A stretch of DNA of 64,000 bases from Thermoplasmatales archaeon (GCA_014361195.1 JACIWA010000001.1:214832-278831), one strand, 5' to 3'; positions 8,877 through 18,368 are shown, counted from the first letter of the stretch. Notes: generated from the letters alone by a model not told the origin. Program-made: numbers and translations.

Positions 8877-10211
8877 ATGTATCTGATGGAAAATCTGAGG
8901 AAAGAGTTTTATTTAGAGGAGGAAAAATGGAAAAAAGTAGATGAAATAATTTATGGACTCGATGATTATTTCCTTTATGAGGAAAAGAAGATAAATAAAT
9001 TAAGGTTAGATGCAATAAAGGAAGCTTTCAATTACCATTATTCAAAAAATCTTTTTTATCAGAAATATTGCAGGGAAAACAATGTTAGCATGGAAAATAT
9101 AAAAGGTGAAAAAGATTTAAGTAAAATTCCATTACTGCAAGATAAATTCTTCAAAAGTTATCCTTCAGAAAATCCTAAAGAGCTATATGAATGGCTTTAT
9201 AGAGTTTGTTCTGTAGATATAGGAAAATATGATTTCAATGGAAAATCTCTTCAAGATTTTCTCACATGGGCGGAAGAAAAATTAAACGGGGTTGTAACCC
9301 ATTCATCAGGAACATCAGGGAAATTCAGCTTTATGTTCAGAGATGAGATAACAACAAAAAGAATGTTCTATTCAGCGGATAAGACCCTTCTTTTCTCGAT
9401 AGCAAAACCAAGGGATAATGCTCAATTTGTATATCCCGGGCCAATAAAAACACATCTTACCATGGGAAGATGGATTTCTGAAGGAACAAAAATTTTCAAT
9501 GAAAAAGACAGACATTTCTTAACAGAGAGGGCATTAACAATTGATATAGTTCGCATATTATCTGGACAAGTAAAAGGAATAGGGGACAAACTTAAATTTA
9601 TGCTTATTAAAAAAGCAATGCAAAAAGGACAACTCAGGCTTATAAATTTATTGAAGGAAATTGAAAAAGAGAGAAAGCAAGTTTATATTCTTACGTTTCC
9701 ATATCAATTAAATGATTTAATGAATTTAATGGAGGAAGAGGGATTTTATTTAAATCTTCCGAAAGATTCAGTTATTATAACTGGAGGGGGTTGGAAGATA
9801 TATGAGGACAAGAAGGTTTCATCGGAGGAATTTGCAAAAAGGATAGAGGAATTTTTTGGAATAGATATAAACAATTATAGAGATGTTTATGGAATGTCAG
9901 AAATGAATGGACTTGCTCTCGAATGCGAAGAGAGATACAAGCATATTCCTCCATGGATTTATCCAATGATAATTGATGAAAATAATGAGATTAGCAATTG
10001 TGGAGAAGGAAGATTTATCTTCCTTGATCCTGCATCAAATAGCTATCCTGGATTTATAATTACAGGAGATGAGCTAAAACTGCTTGAAAGTTGCCCTGAA
10101 TGCGGTAGAAGTGGATATGTTATAGAAGGAGAAATAAAAAGGGCAAAAGGTGAAGAAAGCAAGGGTTGCGGAAATTTAATGCGGGAAATAATAGCGGAGG
10201 AGATGAGGTGA
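8877..10211 (+). CDS. LuxE/PaaK-like acyl-adenylating enzyme (cassette 1)
   Basis: This 444-residue protein belongs to the LuxE acyl-protein synthetase / phenylacetate-CoA ligase side of the adenylate-forming superfamily. The nucleotide loop HSSGTSGKFSF is at 142-152, and downstream are VIITGGGWKIYEDKK and the YGMSEM motif typical of LuxE. A C-terminal Cys cluster (Cys406, Cys409, Cys431) may bind zinc. Known relatives activate a carboxylate as acyl-AMP and pass it to a thiol. The substrate here is unknown; bioluminescence is not implied. The next gene, a transglutaminase-like protein, starts five bases after its stop, and the same pair recurs at 36935-39263. The ATG at 8886 is an alternative start. 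Confidence 0.85.
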   Translation: MYLMENLRKEFYLEEEKWKKVDEIIYGLDDYFLYEEKKINKLRLDAIKEAFNYHYSKNLFYQKYCRENNVSMENIKGEKDLSKIPLLQDKFFKSYPSENPKELYEWLYRVCSVDIGKYDFNGKSLQDFLTWAEEKLNGVVTHSSGTSGKFSFMFRDEITTKRMFYSADKTLLFSIAKPRDNAQFVYPGPIKTHLTMGRWISEGTKIFNEKDRHFLTERALTIDIVRILSGQVKGIGDKLKFMLIKKAMQKGQLRLINLLKEIEKERKQVYILTFPYQLNDLMNLMEEEGFYLNLPKDSVIITGGGWKIYEDKKVSSEEFAKRIEEFFGIDINNYRDVYGMSEMNGLALECEERYKHIPPWIYPMIIDENNEISNCGEGRFIFLDPASNSYPGFIITGDELKLLESCPECGRSGYVIEGEIKRAKGEESKGCGNLMREIIAEEMR

Positions 10212-10215
10212 TATT

Positions 10216-11226
10216 ATGGAAATTACAGATAGAGGAGATTTTATTCCCTTGCCCCTTCTGAAAAATTTTGTAAAAACATCTTTGCCCCTTTTTTATGCAA
10301 TTGCGAGAAATCCTAAAGCATTAGCAAGAAATTTGAAGGCATGGAAAAAAAGGCTTTATATGCATAGAAACCCATGGGCTCATTTAGATGATGAAAGCAT
10401 GTATGACAGCACAAAAATTTTGAAAGAAGATGATTTCAAAGATTTGCCACCTGTAAGGAATGAAAAATATCTTCGCCCTACAAGAATGTGTGAGTGTGAT
10501 GCTCCAGAGATAAGAGCTTTTGCAAAAAAACTGGGAGCTTATGAGAAAGAGCCTTATGAATATGCAAAATCGATATTCTATTTTGTAAAAAATGAAAAAT
10601 ATCTTGTTTTTAAACCAATGGTGGGGGCTCTTGGAGTGCTGAAGAGCAAAGGTGGAGTATGCCTGGATCAAATGAACCTGCTGATTGCGCTGGCGAGGGC
10701 GGGCGGGATCAAGGCGAGATATCGCCTGTATGCACTTGCTCCAACACAGGAGCTTTTTGATTTGATGATAAAGGATGACCCTATAATAAGGGAGACATAT
10801 GAAATGCTTGGATTTCTTGATTCATTGCATGGATGTGCGGAGCTTTATGTGGATGGAGAATGGATTCAACTTGACCCAACATTTTCAGATGCACTTGAAG
10901 CGGGTATGGGTATCGCGATTAGTGAATTTAGAGAAGAGCCTGAGTGGAGGATAAGGGTTCCAGAAAGAGATATAGTTTTTGAAGGATTTCCTGTATTTTT
11001 CAAAAATCTTCTTGTGGCAATGGCTCTTATTTTGAGAGATACTGTTGATAGAGTAAATGAAAAACTGGATGAAATAAGGGAAGAAGGAAGGAAAATAATT
11101 GAAGAAGTTGGTAAGGAAAAATATAATAAGGGCAGGAAAAAAGCAAGGATAGAAATTCCTAGTATTGAGGAAATAAAAGCATTTAGACAGCAACATGTTT
11201 TTATAGAGGATTTTGATTATAAATAA
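10216..11226 (+). CDS. Transglutaminase-like cysteine protein (cassette 1)
   Basis: This 336-residue protein has a transglutaminase-like core with catalytic triad Cys149 (KGGVCLDQ), His205 (LHGCAEL) and Asp220 (QLDPTF) and the supporting GGIKARYRLY strand. Before it is a conserved KYLRPTRMCECDA segment with Cys92 and Cys94. Residues 8-35 are amphipathic (LPLFYAIARNPKAL) and may touch the membrane. No signal peptide is evident, so it is probably cytoplasmic. A GAGGTGAT ribosome site overlaps the end of the LuxE-like gene. Family members can be amidases, peptidases or acyl/amide transferases; the link to an adenylating enzyme favours a transferase, but that is inference. Confidence 0.85.
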   Translation: MEITDRGDFIPLPLLKNFVKTSLPLFYAIARNPKALARNLKAWKKRLYMHRNPWAHLDDESMYDSTKILKEDDFKDLPPVRNEKYLRPTRMCECDAPEIRAFAKKLGAYEKEPYEYAKSIFYFVKNEKYLVFKPMVGALGVLKSKGGVCLDQMNLLIALARAGGIKARYRLYALAPTQELFDLMIKDDPIIRETYEMLGFLDSLHGCAELYVDGEWIQLDPTFSDALEAGMGIAISEFREEPEWRIRVPERDIVFEGFPVFFKNLLVAMALILRDTVDRVNEKLDEIREEGRKIIEEVGKEKYNKGRKKARIEIPSIEEIKAFRQQHVFIEDFDYK

Positions 11227-11664
11227 ATGGATCTGAAGAATATAAAGGGTATAGGTATTGTTTATGAAAAAAAGTTGAGGGAGGCGGGAATTAAAAGTGT
11301 TGAAGAGCTTATTCTTTCAAACAGCGAATCACTCTCTTTAGCTACAAATATAAGCAAGTCAAAAATTGAAAAATGGAAGGAAGAAGCCAGGAAAATAGTT
11401 GAATATATAGAAGCTGAAGTAATTGAGGACATTTCAAAAAATTCTATTATTGAAATAGAGGATGGAAAGGCAAAGGTTAAGATAATGGAGATATGGCATG
11501 AAGCAAAAATATTTTATGAAAAAGATTCAGCTGAAAAAGAAGAGATTGCGGTCCTGATGGGAAATAAGCCAAAACTCTGGTTTGGAAAAAAATGGCATGA
11601 AAACATTCCTTATAAAAAGAAAGGAATTTTTGGATTTTTAAGGAGGAGAAAATGCTTAGGATAA
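11227..11664 (+). CDS. Helix-hairpin-helix domain protein
   Basis: This 145-residue protein starts directly after the previous stop codon and overlaps the next gene by 13 bases. Residues 3-50 carry a helix-hairpin-helix unit of the kind in DUF4332 and DNA polymerase/ligase-like proteins (LKNIKGIGIVYEKKLREAGI, then a second hairpin near TNISKSKIEKW). The rest is charged, has no motif I recognise, and ends with a basic FLRRRKC tail. Binding to DNA or another nucleic acid is plausible. Whether it belongs functionally with the LuxE/transglutaminase pair is open: this gene is absent from the second cassette. Confidence 0.7.
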   Translation: MDLKNIKGIGIVYEKKLREAGIKSVEELILSNSESLSLATNISKSKIEKWKEEARKIVEYIEAEVIEDISKNSIIEIEDGKAKVKIMEIWHEAKIFYEKDSAEKEEIAVLMGNKPKLWFGKKWHENIPYKKKGIFGFLRRRKCLG

Positions 11665-12284
11665 GATGGCATGGCCATTCTTGCTTTTCAATCTCAAACA
11701 ACAAAACAATAATCATTGACCCGCATGACGGCGTATCCATCGGCATCCCCTCACCCCGCATCAAAGCGGACATAATACTTGTTACACATGATCATTTTGA
11801 CCATAATCAGGCAAAATTGGTTGAAAAGGAAGGAAGCATTGTTTTAAGGAGCGGGAAAAAGTTTGAGGAGATAGAAATTGAGAGCTTTTCATCATATCAT
11901 GATAAGGAGAAGGGAAGGAAAAGAGGAGAGATTACAGTTTTCAAAATTAAATATGATGAAATAATTTTTTGCCATCTAGGAGATATAGGAGAAATAGACG
12001 AGAAATTGATAAAAGAGATAGGAGATGTGGATATTTTGTTTATTCCTGTTGGAGGAACATTTACAATAAATGCAAAAGAAGCTCTTGAAATGAGTAAAAA
12101 AATAAATCCAAGGGTTATTGTTCCAATGCATTATAAAATAGAAGGACTATCCCTACCAATTGATAGATTGGATAAATTCCTTGATTTAATTGAGGAAATT
12201 GAAGTAGTATATGTAGCAAATGAAGTAGAAATAACAAAAGAAGATCTGCCAGAAAATAAAGAAGTATGGGTATTCTCCCTATAA
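11652..12284 (+). CDS. MBL-fold metal-dependent hydrolase (UPF0173-like)
   Basis: This 210-residue metallo-beta-lactamase-fold protein opens with RIRWHGHSCF and has the zinc motif THDHFDHN (His46, His48, Asp50, His51), a later CHLGDIG aspartate and a terminal VPMHYK histidine. This matches the short UPF0173/UlaG-like branch, whose substrates are mostly unknown. A textbook AGGAGGAG ribosome site at 11641-11648 precedes the ATG. It is the last gene of the plus-strand operon and overlaps the convergent zinc-ribbon gene by six bases. Confidence 0.85.
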   Translation: MLRIRWHGHSCFSISNNKTIIIDPHDGVSIGIPSPRIKADIILVTHDHFDHNQAKLVEKEGSIVLRSGKKFEEIEIESFSSYHDKEKGRKRGEITVFKIKYDEIIFCHLGDIGEIDEKLIKEIGDVDILFIPVGGTFTINAKEALEMSKKINPRVIVPMHYKIEGLSLPIDRLDKFLDLIEEIEVVYVANEVEITKEDLPENKEVWVFSL

Positions 12285-12536
12285 TTCATCAATTTCTTCT
12301 TCTATTTTTGAAAAATATTCCTCATCAACCAATTTTATTATATCTTTTTCCTCTTTCTTCCATTCCAATTTTGTAATTTCATCTACCCTCCTTTCTATTT
12401 CTTCTATATCTATTTTCCCAATAAATTCATCTTTCCCCTTAAATAAAAGTTCTATCCCACAATATGGGCATTTACCTGTTATCTCATCCTCTACTATAAA
12501 CTCTCCCTTACAATTTGGACAAATGGCAATTGGCAT
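12279..12536 (-). CDS. Small zinc-ribbon protein
   Basis: The 85-residue product has one zinc ribbon formed by Cys6, Cys9, Cys23 and Cys26 (CPNC..CPYC), followed by an acidic helical tail (residues 45-85). No exact family is recognised; such proteins often act as small protein- or RNA-binding adaptors. It lies downstream of the L15e gene on the same strand with a 23-base gap, so it may share its transcript. Its 3' end overlaps the convergent MBL gene. Confidence 0.75.
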   Translation of the reverse strand: MPIAICPNCKGEFIVEDEITGKCPYCGIELLFKGKDEFIGKIDIEEIERRVDEITKLEWKKEEKDIIKLVDEEYFSKIEEEIDEL

Positions 12537-12559
12537 AAAAATATATAAAAATTAATTAT

Positions 12560-13138
12560 TTATTCTTTCCTTTTATTTGCTTTTACACTTGGGCGGGCTT
12601 TTTCCGCTCCTTTGCCCCTATTTCTTAAGCCCCTCCCTTTCTTTCCCGAAGATGTCTTGCCTCTGAAAACACGTCCTCTTTCATCACAAATCCAGTTTAT
12701 TTTCCTGTCACTTTTTATAACAGGATGACTTCTATCCACTAATATTGCTTCATAATAGTGATATTTTCCATCTTTGCCTATCCAATATGAATTCAAAACT
12801 TCCATATTTGGATACTTTCTTGCTATTCTTTCTTCCGCTATTCTTTTTATAGATTTTTTAGGAGTTATCTTATTAACCCCCATCTTTGAAGGCTTTCTCC
12901 CCTTATTTGGTCTCTCTTTTCTTCTTCCTCCCGCCCTTACTCTTGCCCTCACAACTATAAAACCCTGTTTTGCTTTATAGCCAAGAGCTCTTGCTCTATC
13001 CAACCGCAAGGGTGCATCTACTCTTACAATCGCTCCTCCTTTCCTCCATTCTATGAGGCGGTTCCATTGCGGGCTATTATAAGAGGTGTCAGGTTTTTTC
13101 CATGTATTTCTGAGATAGTGATAAATTCCTTTAGCCAT
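12560..13138 (-). CDS. rpl15e: Large ribosomal subunit protein L15e
   Basis: This 192-residue very basic protein matches archaeal/eukaryotic L15e from end to end: [16 protein letters not shown] start, [18 protein letters not shown], the [22 protein letters not shown] loop and a glycine/lysine-rich [18 protein letters not shown] tail. It binds 23S rRNA in the large subunit and has no bacterial counterpart. Length is normal. An AT-rich stretch upstream (ATATTATATATTAC on the minus strand near 13155-13168) can serve as promoter. Confidence 0.97.
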   Translation of the reverse strand: MAKGIYHYLRNTWKKPDTSYNSPQWNRLIEWRKGGAIVRVDAPLRLDRARALGYKAKQGFIVVRARVRAGGRRKERPNKGRKPSKMGVNKITPKKSIKRIAEERIARKYPNMEVLNSYWIGKDGKYHYYEAILVDRSHPVIKSDRKINWICDERGRVFRGKTSSGKKGRGLRNRGKGAEKARPSVKANKRKE

Positions 13139-13192
13139 CTGAAATGAAAATATAAGTAATATATAATATTTTGCTTGTTTTTGGCCAGCTCT

Positions 13193-14617
13193 TCAAAATA
13201 TTTTATAAGCTCTTATTTTATCTGTTTTGTTTTGTCCGATATTATCCCATGCAACAACTTTTATTTCATGATTTGCAAATGAAAAATCGCTCCATATCCA
13301 TGAATATGGCTCACTTGTATCATTAAATTTAAGCACCCCATCGATATAAAACTCAACTTTTGCAATTCCTATGCTTGAATTTGCGGTTGCTTCAACTGTA
13401 AACTCGCCTATTATAAATGGCTCTGGCAATGGAATTATTTCCCTATCCATTATATACAATGCATTTCCTGGCTTTAATATTCTTACCTCTAAAGGAAGGA
13501 GTTCTTGCATTGGGGCAAAAATGCTAAATGAAGTTATATTTGCCCATACATAGTTTGCCTGCTTGTTTATCCCTTTTTCTTTATACCATCCATTTTTAAG
13601 CCACTCCTTGCCATCATATTTAAGCATTTCAAGATAATCTTCATATTTTTCATCTTCATAATATATTGATATGTTTGCCCATCTTTCCCCTTTTGCTTCT
13701 ATATATTTGCCTATATTTCTCCATCCTTCTGGATCAGGAGGAGATGTTGTTATACCTTTAATAGTTAGATTTCCGGAATAGCTATTGATTGTTAAATTTG
13801 TTGGAAAAATGGATGAAAATTTGCATCTTTGCAAATCATTATTGTTGCTCTCAGCAAAAATTAAATCATTTTCCTGATTTGAGAAAAAGTTGCAATTATT
13901 AATGCTGTTTTTATCTGAAAGATAAAGATGAATGCCAGCTGAATTATTATAGAAAGAGCAGGCTTTTATGATATTCTCTTTCGAGCGAAATGCATAAAAT
14001 GCTTTATAATAATAATGATTAAAAGAATTGCAGTTTTCAATTGTATTCTTGTTGGACGAATACAAAATTATCCCATTGCTATTTTCATAAATATTGCAAT
14101 TTCTTATTATATTATTTTGAGAGTTATCTAAACCGATTCCATATCCATCATTTTTGTAAGAATTGCAATCAGATATTGAATTTCCTGTTGAATAGTAAAA
14201 GTAAATTCCACCATAATGATTATTGTAAAAATTGCTATTCCTTATCTGATTATTTGTTGAGCCATTAAAAGCTATACCTTCAAGATTTTCATAGCAATCC
14301 ACATTTTCAACTATCCCGTTTGTAACATTTTTGAAATATATGCCTCTCTTCCCGTTATAAATCTTGCAATTTCTTATCATAAAATAAACATTCGTGTTTT
14401 CTATTCTAATTCCATCCTCACTTAATGCATTTATCTCATAATTCCGGATTATATATGGATTTCCCGGGCTTCCGTTGCCTGGCCAGCCATTTTGAATTGC
14501 TTGACTTGCAAAATCCTCATTTCCATTTATATGGATTGGTGAGTGGGCAATGGCATTTATTGCTAAAGCTACTCCTAAGACAAGAAGACCAAATACAATC
14601 ATATAATTTGCTTTCAT
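13193..14617 (-). CDS. Exported NosD-like parallel beta-helix protein with Ig-like tail
   Basis: About 474 residues with an N-terminal membrane/signal segment (MKANYMIVFGLLVLGVALAINAIA). From ~60 to ~290 are tandem right-handed beta-helix coils of the NosD/CASH type, each about 23 residues with an ENCNxYxNxxGIxLxxSxxNxI pattern. A linker and a C-terminal Ig-like domain (VEFYIDGVLKFNDTSEPYSW) follow, the latter common in Thermoplasmatota surface proteins. The ATG at 14617 is chosen over 14644 because GAGGAG lies just before it and it begins the signal peptide. Probably cell-surface; ligand unknown. No nos operon is nearby, so nitrous oxide reduction is not implied. Confidence 0.85.
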   Translation of the reverse strand: MKANYMIVFGLLVLGVALAINAIAHSPIHINGNEDFASQAIQNGWPGNGSPGNPYIIRNYEINALSEDGIRIENTNVYFMIRNCKIYNGKRGIYFKNVTNGIVENVDCYENLEGIAFNGSTNNQIRNSNFYNNHYGGIYFYYSTGNSISDCNSYKNDGYGIGLDNSQNNIIRNCNIYENSNGIILYSSNKNTIENCNSFNHYYYKAFYAFRSKENIIKACSFYNNSAGIHLYLSDKNSINNCNFFSNQENDLIFAESNNNDLQRCKFSSIFPTNLTINSYSGNLTIKGITTSPPDPEGWRNIGKYIEAKGERWANISIYYEDEKYEDYLEMLKYDGKEWLKNGWYKEKGINKQANYVWANITSFSIFAPMQELLPLEVRILKPGNALYIMDREIIPLPEPFIIGEFTVEATANSSIGIAKVEFYIDGVLKFNDTSEPYSWIWSDFSFANHEIKVVAWDNIGQNKTDKIRAYKIF

Positions 14618-14662
14618 TTTCTCCTCAATAATAAAAATGCCCATTTATTTAAAATTTTTGCA

Positions 14663-14818
14663 TCATTCCGCTAAAACTTTTATCAGCCAGAAAATCAATC
14701 CAGATATAAATAAAACAATCCATGCAAGGTATAGATAAAATATTCTTTTTATCCACTTTGCTTTTTTCTCCGGTGTGTCAAAAAATCTTCCTAATATTTC
14801 ATCTTCTTCAATCTTCAT
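14663..14818 (-). CDS. 51-residue single-span membrane protein linked to A-ATPase genes
   Basis: This short gene starts at an ATG overlapping the last 11 bases of atpD and encodes 51 residues. The N-terminal third is charged ([21 protein letters not shown]) and the rest is a hydrophobic helix with flanking lysines (~residues 25-47), ending KVLAE. Overlap with atpD on the same strand, a clean stop and typical membrane-protein composition support it as real. I recognise no family. It could be an ATP-synthase accessory subunit or an unrelated passenger; comparison with atpD neighbourhoods of relatives would tell. Confidence 0.65.
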   Translation of the reverse strand: MKIEEDEILGRFFDTPEKKAKWIKRIFYLYLAWIVLFISGLIFWLIKVLAE

Positions 14819-15443
14819 ATTTTCCAAGTAAATATTTTATCCTTTTCCTTCTGAAAAAGTCTTCTCTCTCCATCTCCTCAAGCTGTCTTTCTATATAAGA
14901 AATAGTGTTCTTAAGGCGAGGTATGAATATGTATTCAAGAGCATTTACTCTTCTTTTTGTCTTTTCTATTTCCCTTCCTAGCAATTGTATGCTTGCTTCT
15001 ATTTCCGCCACCTCAACTATTTTATTCATCAGCTCCTCTGCTTTTTTAACAGATTCATCAAACTCACTTGAAGTAGAAAACAAACTATAAGAAAAATTTT
15101 CTTTTTCTTCTAGCCTTAGTTCTGGTATGCTCACACCCATAATATTTCTCCCACCTGATATCAATTTTCTTTCCCTATGAATTGCTTCTGCCAATCTTTT
15201 TACCTTTTCCTCACCCAAAACCATTTCTGCCTTCACAATCGCCTTTAAAGCACTATTTATCATCTCCTCTAGCTCCTTCCTCTTTTCCTTCCTCTTTTTT
15301 ATTAACTCAAGGAAAGAAGCTACAAGAGCATCCCTTTTCTCAGACAGCAGTTTATGTCCTTTAACCGCAAGTTCCTTCCTCTTCTTCACTTGCAGAAGTT
15401 CCATCCTTGTTGGCTTAACATCCTCTATAACTTTTTTCGTCAT
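14808..15443 (-). CDS. atpD: A-type ATP synthase subunit D
   Basis: The 211-residue product forms two long helices and matches the central-stalk D subunit: [32 protein letters not shown] at the start, GVSIPEL in the middle, and the C-terminal helix with [14 protein letters not shown], the most conserved signature. It turns inside the A3B3 head and couples ion flow to ATP synthesis or hydrolysis. Its ATG overlaps the atpB stop by four bases. The other subunits (A, C, E, F, H, I, K) are not in this window. Confidence 0.96.
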   Translation of the reverse strand: MTKKVIEDVKPTRMELLQVKKRKELAVKGHKLLSEKRDALVASFLELIKKRKEKRKELEEMINSALKAIVKAEMVLGEEKVKRLAEAIHRERKLISGGRNIMGVSIPELRLEEKENFSYSLFSTSSEFDESVKKAEELMNKIVEVAEIEASIQLLGREIEKTKRRVNALEYIFIPRLKNTISYIERQLEEMEREDFFRRKRIKYLLGKYED

Positions 15444-16804
15444 GCTCTATAATACTTCTCTATATACTTTTCATCTATTTTCTTCAGCTCGCCCTTTGGA
15501 AATCTTGAAAGGAGTTTCCAGCCCAGATCAAGAGTTTCCTCAAATGTCCTGTTCTCATCCCTCCCCTGCCTAACAAACTTATCCTCAAAATCATCCGCAA
15601 ATTCCAGATATTTTCTATCCCTATCAGTAAGAGCTTCCTCACCTACAACCGCAACCAAGTCCCGCAAATCGCACCCCTCCGCATAAGCAGCATACAGCTG
15701 ATTTGAAAGAGCATGATGGTCTTCTCTTGTTTTTCCCTTTCCTATCCCCTCCGCCATCAGGCGTGATAAGGATGGCAAAACCGCAACCGGAGGATATATT
15801 CCCTTGTTGTGAAGTTCCCTTGACAGGACAATTTGCCCTTCCGTTATATACCCTGTTAAATCTGGAATTGGGTGGGTTATATCATCATCTGGCATTGTAA
15901 GAATTGGTATCTGGGTTATTGATCCTTTCTTTCCAATAATTCTTCCCGCTCTTTCATAATTTTGTGCCAGATCAGTGTACATGTACCCTGGATACCCTCT
16001 CCTCCCTGGAACTTCCTCTCTTGCTGCGGATATTTCACGCAATGCTTCTGCATAATTTGTCATGTCAGTAAGTATAACCAAAACATGCATACCTTTGTTA
16101 AAAGCAAGATATTCCGCGGTTGTAAGAGCAACTTTTGGAGCAATCAATCTCTCAATTGTTGGATCATTTGCAAGATTTAAGAAAAGAACACTTCTTTCAA
16201 TCGCTCCTGTTTCCTCAAAATCCTTAATAAAGAAATCAGATTCTTCAGCAGTTATTCCCATTGCACAGAAAATGACCGCAAAATTTTCTTCTCCACCCAC
16301 TTTTGCCTGCCTCGCTATCTGGGCGGCGAGCTCATTATGTGGCAATCCCGCACCGCTGAAAATTGGCAATTTTTGGCCTCTAACCAGCGTATTCATTCCA
16401 TCTATTGTTGAAATTCCTGTCTGGATCGGGTCGCGAGGATATTCTCTTGCTGAAGGATTTATTGGATAACCATTTACATTCCTTATTTCATCTGGTATTG
16501 GAGGAGGGGAGCCATCTATGGGCAAGCCCATACCATTGAATATTCTTCCAAGCATTTCTGCACTTATACCTATCTCCATTGGCTTTCCAGTAAAATTTAC
16601 AGAAGTATTTTTTACATCTAAACCACGAGTTCCTTCAAAAACCTGAATGACTGCTTTTCCTTCACTTGCTTCAAGCACCTGTCCTAATCTCTCACCATCC
16701 CCTTTAATTTTTACAATTTCCCCATAACCTACTTCTCCAATCCCTTCCACAATGAGGAGTGGGCCTTTTATTTCTTTAACTGTTGAATATTTTATTCCTT
16801 CCAT
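15440..16804 (-). CDS. atpB: A-type ATP synthase subunit B (non-catalytic)
   Basis: About 454 residues, matching the regulatory B subunit of archaeal/V-type ATPases. [21 protein letters not shown] stands where the catalytic subunit would have its P-loop, and [40 protein letters not shown] and [15 protein letters not shown] are diagnostic. The ATG at 16804 is used; a TTG lies one codon upstream. B normally follows A in the operon, but here the upstream neighbour is purH, so the cluster is split. Confidence 0.97.
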   Translation of the reverse strand: MEGIKYSTVKEIKGPLLIVEGIGEVGYGEIVKIKGDGERLGQVLEASEGKAVIQVFEGTRGLDVKNTSVNFTGKPMEIGISAEMLGRIFNGMGLPIDGSPPPIPDEIRNVNGYPINPSAREYPRDPIQTGISTIDGMNTLVRGQKLPIFSGAGLPHNELAAQIARQAKVGGEENFAVIFCAMGITAEESDFFIKDFEETGAIERSVLFLNLANDPTIERLIAPKVALTTAEYLAFNKGMHVLVILTDMTNYAEALREISAAREEVPGRRGYPGYMYTDLAQNYERAGRIIGKKGSITQIPILTMPDDDITHPIPDLTGYITEGQIVLSRELHNKGIYPPVAVLPSLSRLMAEGIGKGKTREDHHALSNQLYAAYAEGCDLRDLVAVVGEEALTDRDRKYLEFADDFEDKFVRQGRDENRTFEETLDLGWKLLSRFPKGELKKIDEKYIEKYYRA

Positions 16805-16837
16805 CAAGAAGTAATGTTTCCTTATTTTTAAGTTTTA

Positions 16838-18331
16838 TCAATGCAAAAAGCATCTCTGTCCAGTAAATACCATTATTAAATTATGCTCATTTGCTGCTTC
16901 AATAACTTCCTTATCTCTTATTGAACCTCCTGGCTGGACAATTACCCTCACACCCGCTTTTGCAGCTTCATCAACCGCATCTCTAAAAGGGAAAAAGGCG
17001 TCAGAAGCCATTATTGAACCTTTTATTCTTTCTTTTCCCTTAAATGTTGCAATCCATACCGCATCAACTCTTGATGTCTGCCCTCCTCCTATTGCTACAG
17101 TACTTTTATCTTTAACAAAAACAACCGCATTTGATTTAACATGCCTAACGCATCTAACCGCAAAAACCATTGATGATATATCTTCTTTGCTTGGCTTTTT
17201 TATGCTCACCGTTTTCCATTCCCTTGGATCAATTCTTTTTACATCTTTTTCTTGAACAAGAAGCCCTCCTTCTACACTTCTTAATTCAATTTCCTTTTTC
17301 CTCTTTTCCTTTCCAAGCCCACTTATTTGTAAAAGCCTCAAATTTTTTTTATCCTTGAATATTTGCAAAGCTTCCTTGCTAAAAGAAGGGGCTATAATAA
17401 CTTCAAGAAAAATTTTGCTCATTTCATTTGCCAAGTTTGCATCAATTTTCCTGTTTACCGCAACAATCCCTCCATATGGAGAATATGTATCTGTTTCAAA
17501 TGCTTTTTTCCATGCCTCATCTATTTTTTCACAAGAAGCAATTCCGCAGGGAGTTGCATGCTTTACAATAACAACAGTTGGCTCATCAAATTCCTTCAAG
17601 CACTCAATCGCATGATTTGCATCTAAAATGTTGTTATATGAAAGCTCCTTTCCCTGTAGCTGAACAGCATTTGAAATACAAACTTTGCCAGCATTTTCTT
17701 TTACATAGAAAGATGCTTTTTGATGAGGATTTTCTCCGTATCTCAAATCCGCTTTTTTAACAAAGGGCAGGCACAGTATAGAAGGAAAATTTTTCTCATA
17801 CTTTCTCAAAATCATTGCATCATAATAGGAAGTTTTCTGAAGGGCTTCAATTGCAAATTTCAACCTGATTTTTTCATCAAATCCCTTTCTCAAATACCTT
17901 TTTGCTATTTCATACTGAGAAGGAGAAGAAATTACGACGATTCTCCTCCAGTTTTTTGCGGCAGCCCTCACCATCGCGGGCCCACCAATGTCCATTTCAT
18001 CAATTCCCAGCTCATAGGGATAAAAGTTGCAAACAACCATATCAACTGGTTCAATTCCTTTCTTTTTTAACTCCTCTATCTCTTCATCTCTTGCAAGAAT
18101 TGCGGAGTGCAATTTTGTGCTAAGGGTTTTTATCCTACTTCCGAGCAATTCTGAAAAGCCTGTATAACGGGATATACTTTTTACTTTAATTCCTCTCTCA
18201 TCTAAATATTTTTTTGTTCCCTGAGACGCATATATGCTAACTTCATTTTTTATTAATTCTCTGCAAAAATCTTCTATTCCTTTTTTATCATATACGCTCA
18301 CAATTGCAATTTTTGGTTTCATTTTTTTCAT
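16838..18331 (-). CDS. purH: Bifunctional AICAR transformylase / IMP cyclohydrolase
   Basis: This 497-residue enzyme performs the last two steps of purine synthesis: formylation of AICAR and closure to IMP. The N-terminal MGS-like cyclohydrolase domain (1-~190) shows VSVYDKKGIEDF, the ASQGTKKYL loop, SRIKTLSTKLHSAIL and NFYPYE. The transformylase domain includes LRYGENPHQKASFY, QGKELSYNNILD, VKHATPCGIA and MASDAFFPFRDAVDEAAKAGV. Full-length and normal. Some archaea use the separate PurP/PurO pathway instead, so a fused bacterial-type PurH is worth noting. purN, which uses the same formyl donor type, is at 40838. Confidence 0.96.
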   Translation of the reverse strand: MKKMKPKIAIVSVYDKKGIEDFCRELIKNEVSIYASQGTKKYLDERGIKVKSISRYTGFSELLGSRIKTLSTKLHSAILARDEEIEELKKKGIEPVDMVVCNFYPYELGIDEMDIGGPAMVRAAAKNWRRIVVISSPSQYEIAKRYLRKGFDEKIRLKFAIEALQKTSYYDAMILRKYEKNFPSILCLPFVKKADLRYGENPHQKASFYVKENAGKVCISNAVQLQGKELSYNNILDANHAIECLKEFDEPTVVIVKHATPCGIASCEKIDEAWKKAFETDTYSPYGGIVAVNRKIDANLANEMSKIFLEVIIAPSFSKEALQIFKDKKNLRLLQISGLGKEKRKKEIELRSVEGGLLVQEKDVKRIDPREWKTVSIKKPSKEDISSMVFAVRCVRHVKSNAVVFVKDKSTVAIGGGQTSRVDAVWIATFKGKERIKGSIMASDAFFPFRDAVDEAAKAGVRVIVQPGGSIRDKEVIEAANEHNLIMVFTGQRCFLH

Positions 18332-18368
18332 GATTAATAAAAATCAATAAAAAAACTTTTTGGAGAAG

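Noticed and set aside
8877..10211. Bioluminescence function for the LuxE-like genes
   Set aside because: No luxA, luxB, luxC or luxD is present, and LuxE-like adenylating enzymes occur in many unrelated pathways.
13193..14617. Assignment of the NosD-like protein to nitrous oxide reduction
   Set aside because: Only the beta-helix fold is shared; there is no nosZ or copper-chaperone gene, and an Ig-like tail points to a surface protein.
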